64,000 bases of DNA, from positions 1,550,001-1,614,000 of the forward strand of contig OZ020259.1 in NCBI GenBank assembly GCA_963971285.1, written 5' to 3'. Numbering within the stretch: the stretch's first letter is position 1; each line of letters opens with the position of its first letter. The stretch is from Astropecten irregularis (Eukaryota; Echinodermata; Asteroidea; Paxillosida; Astropectinidae). The notes beneath the pieces are model-generated. The model did no database searches and was not told the DNA's origin. It was given only the letters and a program-made list of their open reading frames with translations. A program made the translations under genes and the position numbers. This document shows positions 36,421 to 48,650 of the stretch, piece by piece.

Positions 36421-36540
36421 TTAAAGGTAATATCATACTTTGGTTTTTGTCAAAGAAACGCGGATTTATTGGGCAAAAATATCAAGGAAGAAACCAACAG
36501 TCATCTGGTATGCTACCAAAGTATGATACATGTAGTACCA
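36421..36540 (-). mobile_element. Family A MITE, internally deleted
   Basis: Both ends are present, but only about 120 bp remain between AGGTAATATCATACTTTGG and the opposite terminus. The right end has an insertion within the terminal repeat. Confidence 0.75.
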
Positions 36541-36711
36541 ATAGGGATGATTTTCTGTCGCAAAAATACCAATTATTGTTTGAAGAGCGGTTGTGCATTG
36601 TGAATTCTGAGACCCTTAATACTAGTGGCAGCTCAGTAGGATTGGTTGCCTTGCTGTGAACTTGGAGTTGCTCGTCCATTCCCAGTCAAGTTGTATGCTA
36701 TTACTTTCGGT

Positions 36712-36856
36712 GTATGGTCGATTTCACGAAGCCCTACGATCGATGGTACCTCGAGTTACGAAGGATGACCCATCGTATCCTACGTAGGGCTGCGATCAAT
36801 CATAAGTCCTACGATTGATAGTAAGTTACGATGAGTTTGGTGAAAATGACCCAGGA
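36712..36856. mobile_element. Family G MITE (GTCGATTTCAC ends)
   Basis: Left end GGTCGATTTCACGAAGCCC and right end GAGTTTGGTGAAAATGACCC, with internal pairs around TACGATCGAT. About 145 bp. Confidence 0.6.
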
Positions 36857-39058
36857 TTGTTATCTCCATGTTTCACGTACTATATAATGTACAATGTGGC
36901 CTTATCTTAGACTTTATCTTATATCTTATGTTGGGCAATCTGCACAACCAACAATTACTGTTGCATCTGAACACATTCAGTTTCTTGTCCGTTTGTTGAT
37001 GTCGAAGCGATGCTTGGCTTGCAATACGGAGGCCTCTGTCTGCCATTCCGTGGAACTGATTTGTTTCTTTCTTTTCTTCTCTTCGTCATTTTTTAATTAA
37101 TTGCGCGCGTGCGTGGGTTCGGTTGTCTGGCGCCGCGCACGTTTCTGAAGGAGGAAATAACAATAGTGTAAGCGATATTACCCGCGAATAATAGCCTTAT
37201 GAAAACAATGCATGATGACCAGTTGACCACGGCCTTTCTCACTTGAAATATGAAAACGGACATGACAGGGAGTCCGGACATAATGATTCATGAGGGTTTT
37301 AAAAAAAATCACCGTTTTAGTGAGATTTGTGGCCTTGTGGCGTCCCACACCTCCGCCCCATCGGTCATCTTTTCTCTTTGGCTAAAAAGCAGAAAGCTAA
37401 TTAAACGGGGCTTTGGTTAGGGTAGCATCGCATGGCATTCTGCCACACACGTGGCCTGGCGCCGATTACCGACTATGGCCACCCACCCCCTTCCCTTTAA
37501 CGAAACGATAAGGTATAGCAGGCTTCTTTTCCTCCCATGTTGAGCAAATAAGCGAATAATCATTTTAGCTGGACACTGTGGAGTTTTTGTTTGAAATTTT
37601 GTGAAGAAAAAAATGGATCTTTATCTTTTTTTTTCAAGAGCTAGAGTACTACTTTGTATTCTTTTCTTTGTGCATGGTCGCGAAGCTAGCCCAGGCGCAT
37701 ACTTGAGTTTCAGAACGGCTATAACGACTTAATGGTTTCTGCCGTTCAAACTCGTGTCGAATAAAAATCAATCAAAGTTGGGTCGGGTTAACCTCTCACG
37801 GTCTCAGATGTGATGGTCCTATAAGTTATACCGCATTGGTTTTGTATTCCTTGGCCGGCCAAGGGAGAGCTTTGTTTCTCCCCCCACCCGCGTGTGCCGC
37901 GCCGTGTGGTACCGTGAAACGCAACAGGTGAACGGGGTGTGCTCACCGCACGCCGCTCGCTTGCCGTCCACTCGCAGAAACCGTGTTCAGCCCCCCTAGG
38001 GGCAGACGGCACGCACGGCCCGGTCAGAGGGGGGTTTGCGACACCGCATCCTTCGCTCCGCATCACGGGAAGTCCATTGTTTCCACGAGCTGGTATAGTT
38101 ACCATAACCGACCCCCAGTGTATTAATAAAAAAAATTATGTATAGAAAAAAAGGCAAGAAAAACCTACACACACACACACCAACAAATCAAAAGCTAAAC
38201 ATGCATCACGCAGTTGACACACAAAAAAATCCTGGGGCTTCTAAGCGAATTTATATTGTGGTGTATGGGTGACCACATGCATGTACCACAACCACACAAT
38301 CGGGGCTACTTTCACCAACCTATACTATTATTATTCTCATTATTTATCCTATGGCCTTTTCCCTCCTTTGTAGACAAGCATGTTGCAAGTCCGAGACCGA
38401 CATCATGGGCGTATGCCATAATTCATAATGGTTATTAAATGAGAGAGAGAGTGGGCATTAAAATCCACTGATGAAGAAGTAATTGTTCATCTGTCTTGGT
38501 TGTAGAGCTGGAGACCATATGCCAGGGTTTTTAAACCCTCAATCCCTTGCAAAACTATAAGGGAGTTGGTATACGGCATTGACCGTGCCGGCCCTGTATT
38601 GTTTAGTGTATAACCATCGACCAAACGAGGCGTACAACCCACTCGGCCTGTCTTATAAAGCCCGCCGGTTGAAAAGGAGTAAGAAACACAAATCAGACTT
38701 CTGCCGTGATAAGTCCGAGGACATATTAATTAAACAAGTGTGACGTGCGGCCTAGAATGTTTAATCATTATACGATTTATTTAAAAGGCGGCTTATAGTG
38801 GTAAAGATGTGTTCAGTATAGGCCTATACTTCTATAATCACATATCATGCTGTTTTCCGTATTTGCAATATGCAATGAATAACGATTATGTTAATTCAAT
38901 CTGAGTTCAGACCAAGCTATAAGTCCAACTTTACCCAGGCGAAAAAAGAGGAATTTAATCAACCGTGATGCGCAATGCGATGAATCGAATTATTTTATTC
39001 TTCCACGCTGATGCTCGAGACTTCGACCTTTTTCATGGGAGTGGTACATTAACGAAAC

Positions 39059-39425
39059 TTAAAGGTATCGTGCATAATTTGGTAAAGGTCATAGAACAGC
39101 ACCCACACTTTGTTCTGATCCAGCGTGTACATGAAATAAAGCTTGTGGAACTTTGAGCTCAATCGGACATCCGAGTCGCAAGAGAATAACGAAAACCCAA
39201 CTCATTTTTGTTTCTTGTAAAACTAAAAGAATAATGGTTTTGATCTTACCCCGAGATCAAAACTGTTTTCCGTCTTTGTTTGACTAATTTCTGGATAACA
39301 CCATTTCAGGCAGAAATATTTTAACGGTCTGTTTCTACCAGTACCATCTTCATACCCTGAAAGTTTACGTAAATCTGTGAACATTTCTGTTTGGGTATGT
39401 AACCAATCCTGTACTGTACCTTTAA
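39059..39425 (-). mobile_element. Family B MITE, full length
   Basis: TTAA-bounded, about 367 bp. The right end reads CCAATCCTGTACTGTACCT, then TTAA. It has the same GATCTTACCCCGAGATC central hairpin as the 3,929 copy. Confidence 0.8.
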
Positions 39426-39916
39426 AGGTAAAACGTTTGAAGGGTGCTTCAATCTTTGAAGGGGAGGAGGGGGATGCACAGGAGACAATGAAGTGAACAT
39501 TACCGAGGCTCTTCTTAAAAAAAACCGAAATTTCAAATGGGGGAACCCGAATGTAAAGACATCCAGTGAGGGCGCCACTCATTCCCAACCATCCCCCAAA
39601 AGGTGCACGTTGCCACTAGATGCTAGCGTATAGCGTGTAGATGCTAGCATTCGTGGCGTCCGTTTCTCAAGAGAGTAGCAGATCGTTCAAAGCTGGAAAC
39701 AAAATGTCGATCAATTTCCTCAAAATTTGGGAGGGCGTGTGCACATTCAGGAATGCTGTGTCCAACTTTGGGACCTCAACGCACCCCCTCTCTCCAAAGT
39801 ATACACTCTTTAACATTGCATGGGCTTCACCAACTCATCGTCAAATGCGCAATTATCAGAGACCTCCTACACTATTCCGAGTCTGTATTTTTGCTTCATA
39901 CCAAAGACCGGATTTG

Positions 39917-39962
39917 GTTTGTTTGTTTGTTGGGTGCTTGTTTGTTTGTTTGTCTTTGTTTG
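39917..39962. repeat. TTTG microsatellite
   Basis: Interrupted run of GTTT units. Similar short runs are at 53,668-53,690 (beside HDDC2 exon 3) and 20,703-20,745 (AAAC). Confidence 0.8.
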
Positions 39963-40576
39963 TACGTTGTCTGTTGGCTTTATTTTTTTCCCAGCCTAAG
40001 ATTTAGACAACCTAAACTCAGTTCAGCCATTTTTTTTCATTTTACTCAGGGAATGAGTGAGCATCTCCCACTCTTTATTGAAAAAAACCTTTTTATGAAA
40101 TATTTCTGCCGTTAAAAACCTTGACAAGGGTATGGTTTTCAGTATTATAATGCCGTCACACCAACTGTAAAATTAAACATGGCAGTTGGCCACGCTGAAA
40201 GGGGAGAAAGTTAGCAAAAGTCTCAATATGCAATGGCGACAAAAAAAAGAACCTAGGAAAATACAGATACAATGACGAATTGGGCTCGAGCCATTTTGAC
40301 CGTTGGTCACAAAGGAGGAGATGAGGCATGTGTAAAGGGTCACTCTATTGTCGGTATAGCAGAGCCCCCGGGGTGTGGGTGGAGGGCGGTCATCGGAGCC
40401 AGTAGTGCCGTTAGAGTTGGATAATTATGCCCACGGCAAGCCCAAGGTTAGATCTGTCTACATTGTCAAATAAAGCTAGGCCACTTTTCACAAAGTTCAG
40501 TTTTCTTTGTTATGGTATCCCTCGGCATGCAAGCACCTATTATCCGTGTCATTTTTGACTCGTTTGGAAGGAAGAG

Positions 40577-40852
40577 TATCAGGGGTCCATTTCACCAAAC
40601 TCGTCTTAACTTAGGCCGTACCCGAAACGGGTTTCCAGAGCTACGGCTAGGTCTATTGTCTTGGTGTCCCCACGTATTTCCAATGGAGCGAAGACCTAGA
40701 CCTAGCTCTAGACAGCAAATTCGGATGAAGCCTTACTATCAATCGTACACATTTCAGCCCACGTAGATGTCGAAGGATACGATGGGTTATCTTTCGTGTC
40801 TCTAGTTACGATCGATCGTAGGGCCTTGCTCTATGGTGAAATCGACCCCTCA
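40577..40852. mobile_element. Family G MITE with a nested smaller element
   Basis: Ends GGGGTCCATTTCACCAAAC and ATGGTGAAATCGACCCCT. Inside lies a second inverted element (GGCTAGGTCTATTGTCTTGG to GACCTAGACCTAGCTCTAGA) that also occurs alone at 51,832-51,925. Confidence 0.6.
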
Positions 40853-40928
40853 AATATACGTTCTGGTCTGAAACTCATTATTACAGACCTATAATCGATT
40901 CGTCTTGATGTTTCTGAGGGTTCTGGTT

Positions 40929-40985
40929 GAAATGACCAGGAGTCAATTTCACAAAACTCATCGTAACTTACTATTGTAGGACAGC
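40929..40985. mobile_element. Family G end fragment
   Basis: GGAGTCAATTTCACAAAACTCATCG fragment, listed by its core GTCAATTTCACAAAACTC. It lies just before a family B copy. Confidence 0.45.
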
Positions 40986-40995
40986 ATTCACCCTC

Positions 40996-41303
40996 TTATC
41001 CAATATGTGCATGAAATAATAAACCTGTGAAAACATGAGCTCAATCGGGCATCTGAGTCACGAGAAAACAGCGAAAACCTGACTCAGTTTTTCTTATAAA
41101 ACAGAAAGAATGGTTTTGATCTTACCCAGAGATCAAAACTTTATTCGGTCTAGCTTTGTTTGACTAATTTCTGAATAAATGCACCATTTCAGGCGGAAAT
41201 ATTTGAACGATATGTTTCTACCAGCAACATTTTCATACCCTGAAAGTTATACGTAAATCTGTGAACATTTCTGTTTGTTACCAATCGTGTACTGTACCTT
41301 TAA
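40996..41303 (-). mobile_element. Family B MITE, left-truncated
   Basis: Interior and right end as in the 39,059 copy, ending CCAATCGTGTACTGTACCT then TTAA. The left terminus is degraded. Confidence 0.75.
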
Positions 41304-41727
41304 ACCCCCTGTGTCCCCCTCAACCGCCCCCTCCTCCTAGGACCTACGTCACTCATCCAGCTGTTGACATCTTGGCCGTTTTGTTTGCCCAACGCAACAC
41401 CATCGATCAATCAGCACAACAATCGCCATCATTTTTTGTATGGCCAGTCATCCATTAAACTATGAAATATGATCACGGGCCCTGCATGCACCAGGCTCGG
41501 GCTAGTATACGAGATCGTCAACGATAAGAACATTTGCATAAAAGACGGCAAACTGACATCTAAACATGGGGACCCACAGACCCTTAACCGTAGAGTACTG
41601 ACTGGGGGCACGTGGTGGTCTTTAAGATGGGTACAAGATGCAACACTTAGACATGAACTTCAGTATTGACCAACGATAATAGGCCTACTGCATTCGGTTG
41701 CTCAACATTCTGTATCTAAAAACATGT

Positions 41728-42000
41728 GTGGCAAGTGCGTAAAACACTCGCCTCTCACCGATGTGGCCCGGGTTCGATCCCGGCTTGGGTCACAGTGTGT
41801 GAGTAGGAAGTTGTGCGTTGGTTCTCTCGAGGGGTTTTCTCTGGTTCTCCTCCCCAAAATCAAACACTTTCGATCTCAGGCTGTGATCATAGTGGGTTGA
41901 TGTGGCTGGCAGCAAAGGGCGCCCATGAACGCCTGCAACTCAATCAGGTTGTAGCTACATCCTTCGCAATTCAGCACCCCAGCTTGCGAGTAAGGATGAC
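41728..42000 (+). mobile_element. tRNA-derived SINE, third type
   Basis: B box GGTTCGATCC at 41,771-41,780 within GCCCGGGTTCGATCCCGGC, then a body with CTCGAGGGGTTTTCTCTGG. Only this copy is seen in the window; the end is approximate. Confidence 0.5.
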
Positions 42001-45000
42001 TAGCCTTCCAAATTACAAATTAAATACGTTTTCGATTCTCTCTATGGCGGGGCCATTGGTCTGGTCTGTTGCCCTCCTCCTTTACACGCGCAGCAGCCCC
42101 GCCCCTCTGTAGTCCCCTCCTCACAACCGTCACCACTTTAAACAGGGGCGGAACACCATGAAGCTTTCCCCCTTTTTCGTCTGAGGCACACCACATCCCC
42201 CTCCCGTTTCTCTTTCTCCCACCGTGATTTTCCTCAATCTCTCGGCCTATCCATCCCCCCATGCAGCATCTGTTCTGGACCGGGTTTAGTTCATGCACTT
42301 TCCCCTTGTCAGATTTCTTTCCGTGAGCCATTTCTTTGGTCTTTTGGTTCTGTACTCTGTGCTCTGGCCCCCTTTTGTTGTCCGCTTCTTTTCTTTGATG
42401 GTGGGGTGTTGGCAAGGAGCAGCGGTGGAAATTGTGTGCCCTTGCGGGGGTATAATCTCAGACCTCCAGTCTTGTATCATAATAAGAGCAAGGCGCTTTT
42501 TCTCATCAAACCCCGGTTCCTACAAAACTGCCCCTTTAGAGAACAAGAAAAGAAAACCAGTCTCCTCAATGATGCCTTATCGCACTGGCTATCGGCATAT
42601 ACCGACAAAGTATTTATTTTAATAAGTGATCAACAAAATACTGACGTCGGTATGAATTAAGAATGTATGTAGTTGACGGAGGGTCGCTGGGTCATTCTCA
42701 TTGTGACTGGGTAGTTTGCGAGTTGGTCTCCCACCTTTGAAGTCCCCTCCGCCCGGTGATGTGTACTTATACGCACACGTAATAATATTATAGCCCTACA
42801 AATGTCAATGAAAAAACTGATAGCTCAATAAGTGTGTGCATGCATGAAGAAAGACTACTATTTTTTTTTCGTTTTTTAGTTGAGTTGGTTTTGTTTTTTG
42901 TTTGTTTCTTTCATTCTGTCCACTTTTTTTTTTAGGGCAGGTGGCCTGTTCTTGACATCTGAAAAAATATATAATATAGCTGTCAGGAGCAGAGTATAAT
43001 TAAATTGGGATTTTGCCATGTTTTTATTGTGAGTTTTAACCGACATGCTTCATTAGAATTAAGAGTGTTTGCTCTGAGAGCCGTGATTTTACTGCTGCTT
43101 GTGCGCATTATAGGTTTTGGTGTGGATCGTGTGGGGGCCTATAGCGGACACAATGGAATGTTATTAATCATTTTTAGAGGGTGGGGTGGTTGGGGAAATC
43201 TTTGACTGGCAGAGCTAGGGTGAAGTTCGTCCAGCATCCGACCGGACTTTAGATGATAGAGACGGTATAGGGCAAGAAATAAGGATTAAAGACCGGCATT
43301 GGTGATGACTCGGAAAGAGAAACGTATATGGTTGATGGAAGCACAAGGATGCAGTTTTCTTTTTGTGTGTGAATCAGAAAGAACGAAAAAAATAAGTGGA
43401 CGAGAATAATGATATTATAATACAAAGTGGAAATCTATAGCTCACAATTGGTCCCTCTCTCTCACTCACACGCCAATTCCGGTTGATCGGTCTTGCGACG
43501 CTCCCGCATAGGACCATGGGTCTCGCGAGGCATACCGCCCCGGGCTATTGGTACGACGACACGCTCGGTCTAGCGTCTCAGCGCGGCGGTCGGTGACAAC
43601 AAAACTTCTCTTTTTTCCCCTTTCACTCTCCCCTTCTATTTCTGTCTTTTTTATATAGTTTTTTAACAAAACTCTGAGATTTCTAAGCCTACTGGAGATG
43701 GAGGGAGAGGGGGGAGCTCATAGTGGAACCGTTTAGCACCGCTGGCATGGGAACAGAAGAAGCCACAATTAACGGGATTGGAGTAGGGGACGGTGGCAGA
43801 GGGGTCCTACAATGGAGGGGAGTGGGCGAGCGAGCTACTGGGCCCGTAATGCAATACTTCCCGCAGTCTTGGACTGAATAGGGGGTGGCGCAGATTTTAC
43901 AGTTATAGGGGGGAACTCTGATGCTGGATTGAGAGAGCAGACTTGATTACTTGTTGCTCAACATCATAAATGGATGAACTGAAATAGCTCCTTAGCAAGT
44001 GTGCTTCACCAACCTATTCATTGAATAGCCCAGAGCGCACGCATTCAATATCAATCGCACAGGAAAAACAGCAGGGGAAGGGAATTAACAAAATCGAATA
44101 AAAATCTTCCATCTTTTAAGTGGCTTAATGTCTACGTTAAACCTGTTTCCAGTCAAGTTGACAAAAAATGACAACATTTCTTTAAAAAATGGCTGCCTTT
44201 CGGGGTGAGACACAGCAACACATGCGCATACACAAACAAACAAAAAATCCAACAAATCAAGTTATGGAAATCTGCACAAAAACAAAAAACATTTAAAAGA
44301 AATAGTCTGAGAAAAAGGTACACACACGCGCGTGATGAGGTCCTCACGAGCGGGCCGAAAACGGAACAACCGTCCCGGGGAGCTAAGGAGTTTGTGATGG
44401 GTAACCCGACCCCTCCCGTATCCGTACGGAGTCCGGCGTGTATAATACAGGACCTACGGCTGTTTTGGGTCCTCGCTCCCCCTCTCCCCCTTCCCCCTAC
44501 TCCCCATCTCATCTCCCTTGACGGGGGAGGCCCCCACCCCGGCAGCTGGGTCTAGGCCTATCAACCAAGACGTTTTGTGATTAGTAAGGGAACACGATGC
44601 TTGGAAATGGGCGCCCCGTGCAGGTGTGGGAGGGGACCGTGGGTACATTTCCCTTCGAACTGCAGACGGTAGGCCGGCCGGCCGGCCGCTCGACCGACCG
44701 ACCGACTCGGTGATCCAGCTAGCGCCGATATTACATGATCCCCCAGTCTTAGAGTGATTTCAATTCGCTCTCTTAGAGTAAAAAAAAAGACAGACAGAGG
44801 GAACAATAACATCTTTGACGGAAAAGAAATGAAAGCCCCGGAGAAAGGAGAACAAAATCACCCTAGCGCCGCTCGGAACGGCGCTCGGCGAAAATTAAAA
44901 AGTTATCATTAGTTTTGGCATTATGCCAGACTGGTTATCACTTTTAAAGGTTCAATGGGGATGGTTTTTGTCTATTCTTTAGGCCAGCGGGGATCAGTTG

Positions 45001-45386
45001 TCAAAAGAAAAATGGGTACTTAACGTTAGGGGGATATAGTAGTAGCATGTGTCTTGTGTGTACCTCCCGGGGACCCATACACTATATAGGAGCAATGATT
45101 GATTCTATTGATCATTGTATACGTCCAAGACAAATCAGTTTGGCCTCTTAGCAAAATAATGATCATGAACTTGCAAATGAACTCCTAGTTGTTGTTTGTT
45201 GTATAAAGGCTTGGTATAGTGTTCTGCTTTTATTGGGTGCATGGCTTGTCGGCTGAGGCTAGATTGTCCGCCTTTTGTCTACGTATTCGATCTGTTCGTC
45301 AGTCGGACTGTCCGTCTATACTTAGAAATCTAGGCCTAGTATACTGAGGACATTCTGAGTATAAGTTTACGAGAGCCGTGTGGTAT

Positions 45387-45667
45387 TTAAAGGTAATATC
45401 ATACTTTGGCTCATACGGTGCCCACTTTTTGAGAAAATCGTGAAAAACGGCCACAGTATTTTCTTAAGTCTTTTCTGTTTTATTTTTGATCTTTTAAGAT
45501 CAAAAAGATTTTCGGTCGTTGTTTTACTAATTGTTTAATAAATACACCATTTCAGGCGGAAAACGGTATAGGTTTCAACCGGCACCGGCTTAATACCCTG
45601 AAAGTTACACGTAAATCTGTGAACATTTCTGTTTTGGTCTCTTACCAAAGTATGATACTACCTTTAA
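45387..45667 (-). mobile_element. Family A MITE, shortened at left
   Basis: The left terminus runs directly into the interior motif CTCATACGGTGCCCACTTTT, losing the usual first 80 bp. The right end is intact and joins a second partial copy at a shared TTTAAA. Confidence 0.8.
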
Positions 45668-45765
45668 AGGTAATATCATACTTTTGTTTTAGTCAAAGAA
45701 ATGCAGATCATGAGCAAAAATATTAATAAAGATACAGTAACAGTCATGAACATTTCAGTCCCATC
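45664..45765 (-). mobile_element. Family A MITE fragment abutting the previous copy
   Basis: Begins with TTAAAGGTAATATCATACTT and continues through ACAGTAACAGTCATGAACA to about 45,765, where similarity stops. It shares the TTAA with the preceding copy. Confidence 0.75.
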
Positions 45766-48338
45766 CACTTGGGTTGACTACACACCTACCCCCAACCGCC
45801 CTCGCAGTGCATGGCTAGAAAAATTCACTCTGGGTAAACCCCCCCCCCCCCTTACCAAAAAGCTAGATCCGCCACTGAATGCCCTTGTGAAGGAACACCG
45901 AGATTCATTATCCCTATAATGTTTCAAATTCCTGCTCATTTTCATCCGATACACTCTACCTAAACCCAGTATACCATACACGTTGGCCGGAAGATGGTTG
46001 GTACGCGTATAAACCCAGTATTATTAGTCAACAAAACACCAGCTGCCTGATGCGAGAAACGGTTTCATTTGAAAGCTATCAATTTCTGATGAACCATTTC
46101 ATTGAGTAAAAAGTGGGTATGATTATTTCCATCCACCATTTTTTCCCTCTTTCTCTTTTGAAGTATCAACTAATACCGTTGTTTCTATTGGACTTCCTCT
46201 GCTATAGTTCAAGATCACGAACCGGCAGTAGGATTTCCGCTCGCTACGGAAATATGATTTTGAAAAGAACAGGATAATTGGAATTGGGATAATTTCCCCG
46301 TGCTTGACGTGCATCCCATTTTTTTGGTCCTCTTAGCCTTCGACCACAAAATTACCAACGCTCAACACACACGCTACGCATACACAATGAATATCTTGCG
46401 GTCTTAGTGTCTCTCATGTATGAAATAATTATAATTAATATGATTTTATTTTCATAGGCTGTTTCTTTCTTTTTGTCTTTCTTTCTTTCTTTGCCTTTTT
46501 GCCGTCTGTACGGTCTTTTATTTTTTTTAAAACAAACTTGGTACATGGGTGACAGATGGAGAGACCGCAATAAACCAACGGGTGCGGCCGGTTGTAAGTA
46601 AGTAAGTCGTTGTCCGCTGTGTGCGGTGGGTGGGTGTGTGTGTGGAGGCGGACACGGCTCGGTTAGGAGGCAGACGTTTTGAGCAAGTCGACCGCGGGAT
46701 ATTGGCCCCTGTGGCCGGGCGCTTTTTTTCACCCGTACACGCCTGGGCTCCGCCCCGTACCGGCCTCGACCGGCCTCGACCGGCCTTCTCGTCTCAGCCG
46801 GCTTGCATCACCTCCAGCCCCCGGTCTTTCGTCTCCAATCAATCGACATTTAGTCCCGTTTCCGTGGCAACAGGCTCACTTTTCTTCAATGTTCTGCCTC
46901 GTGTCAGTCGAAGATGTTGACTTCCCGCGCATTTTTACGAAATTTAAGTGGACGCAGAAACCAGAACGTTAAAAAAATCATGTCTGTATTGCCTTTTTCT
47001 TAGGAATTTTCGAATGATCGTGGACACACTACCCCACACCATGGCTTATCTCGTCTCAAGTGTGGTTAGGATGGGGGTAGAGGGTAGGGGTGGGGGCAGG
47101 GCCGGGGTGGGGGCAGTCGGGCAGGAAACGCTTCGTTTTGCGGTCATTACTTTTCGACGCAGCGTACGCCGGCAAATTGTGCCGAGGTCTAACCCTTCGG
47201 CAAAAATACTAACGACTCTTTAATTTGATGGCTAAGTGGGGTCATGGTCAGTCTATCGTCGAGATCATTGCTTTATAAATTCCGAGCATGGGGCGGGGTT
47301 GGGTGGGGTGAGGCGGGTGTGGTGACAGATCAGGCTTTAACGGTAGCCCAACGGTACCCTATTATAGCCAAGAGGTATGTTACGGAGGCCTGTTTGTGAC
47401 GTGTATACCAGTGCTTTGCCTGGAGTGAGGGAGAAATCATGCTTATTCACAAGCAAAGTAATGGTGTTATGCCGATCGTTGGCTCAAAGCATAATTCAGC
47501 TGACATGAATTTTTAACGCTATTTGATCACTTTTCGTGTTACCAAATTAGTTGATAAATGTGACGTTAATTATTAGTATAATTAGTGAGCAATTAGCAAA
47601 TTTCAAAAGGTCTTATACTATTAAGCTATAGGCCCATCGCCAAGTGACATTCCTCATAATTGCGACCCTATTATTTGTGACGTGAAATATGAGCCCCGCC
47701 GATAATTCATCTAGCAATAATTTGTTTTCGAAAGATGCTATCAAAAGGACTACCAACAAATTTGATCGAGGAATATCAGTTAATGTATGCATCTTCTTAT
47801 CCCACTTTGTATGCTTGTGTAAACACAGGCTGATTCTAAATTTCCAAAATAATCGTCAGATAGGCTATCATTGACAATGATTCAAAAGGATTGCTTAGCT
47901 TTTCCCTTTTTACTCGATCCATTTTCAGCCTTTTGTCTTTGGTGACGATAAGAATAAAAGCTACAACATTCATCTGATATTTCTTACCCTGGGCAAGAGC
48001 CAATATAACTCTAAAGCAACTAAATGCAAAGCGATACAAAACAAGAAAAAACACACAAAAGCTCCGGATTTCTACTGTATTGTAATGGAAAATCACTTCT
48101 TTATTCATTTTAGATTTCCACGGGCCCCTGATGTGCGAGACCTCTCATTGCATGCACTAAAAGCTTGCTTACAACACCACATTCAAAACATACGCAAGTA
48201 CATGTAATACGTTCTTGAAAAAAAAAATGAATGTGTACATGTACCATGTACCACCGAGATGTCGAAGATGGTGTTGTGTTGAACAGCGCCCTCAACGATG
48301 ACTATGTCGTTTAATCAATGTTGCTCATAACTTCACCA
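45766..48338. other. Gene desert part 4
   Basis: GC-rich block at 46,560-46,910 with a short CGGCCTCGAC tandem repeat, and a G-rich block at 47,050-47,120. No gene supported. Confidence 0.5.
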
Positions 48339-48650
48339 TTATAAGGTAATATATAATACTTTGCTTTTTTGTCACAGAAATGCAGATTCATGGTCATAAA
48401 TATCAAGGGAGATACAGTAACAGTCATCTGTGAAATTCGCAGTCCCATACGGTGCCCATTTTTTGAGAAAACAGTGGATAATGACCACCTAGTTTTTTTA
48501 ATCTTCCAAAGATGAAAATTGTTTTTGGTCGATTGGTTTTACTTTTTTCTAGAAGAAAAAATATTAACAGTATGTTTCAACCATCACCATCTTTATACCC
48601 TTTAAGTTATAGGTAAATCTGTGAACATTCCTGTATGATAGTTCCTTTAA
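48339..48650 (-). mobile_element. Family A MITE, diverged
   Basis: Recognisable interior (GATACAGTAACAGTCATCTG; CATACGGTGCCCA) with degraded termini. About 310 bp, near the presumed MRPS28 3' end. Confidence 0.75.

Larger units (their letters stand above)
36857..45386. other. Gene desert part 3
   Basis: GC-rich, non-repetitive blocks at 37,110-37,150, 37,830-38,080, 43,460-43,600 and 44,300-44,720, including a GGCC/GACC-rich run near 44,673-44,704. The rest is AT-rich with family B and G MITEs and one SINE. Confidence 0.5.

Noticed and set aside
33732..37947. Identical 16-mer ACGGGGTGTGCTCACC at 33,732 and 37,932
   Set aside because: About one shared 16-mer is expected by chance in 64 kb counting both strands, and flanks do not match.
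42293..42660. Overlapping frames of 84-109 codons
   Set aside because: Both strands are open to a similar degree, which points to composition rather than coding.
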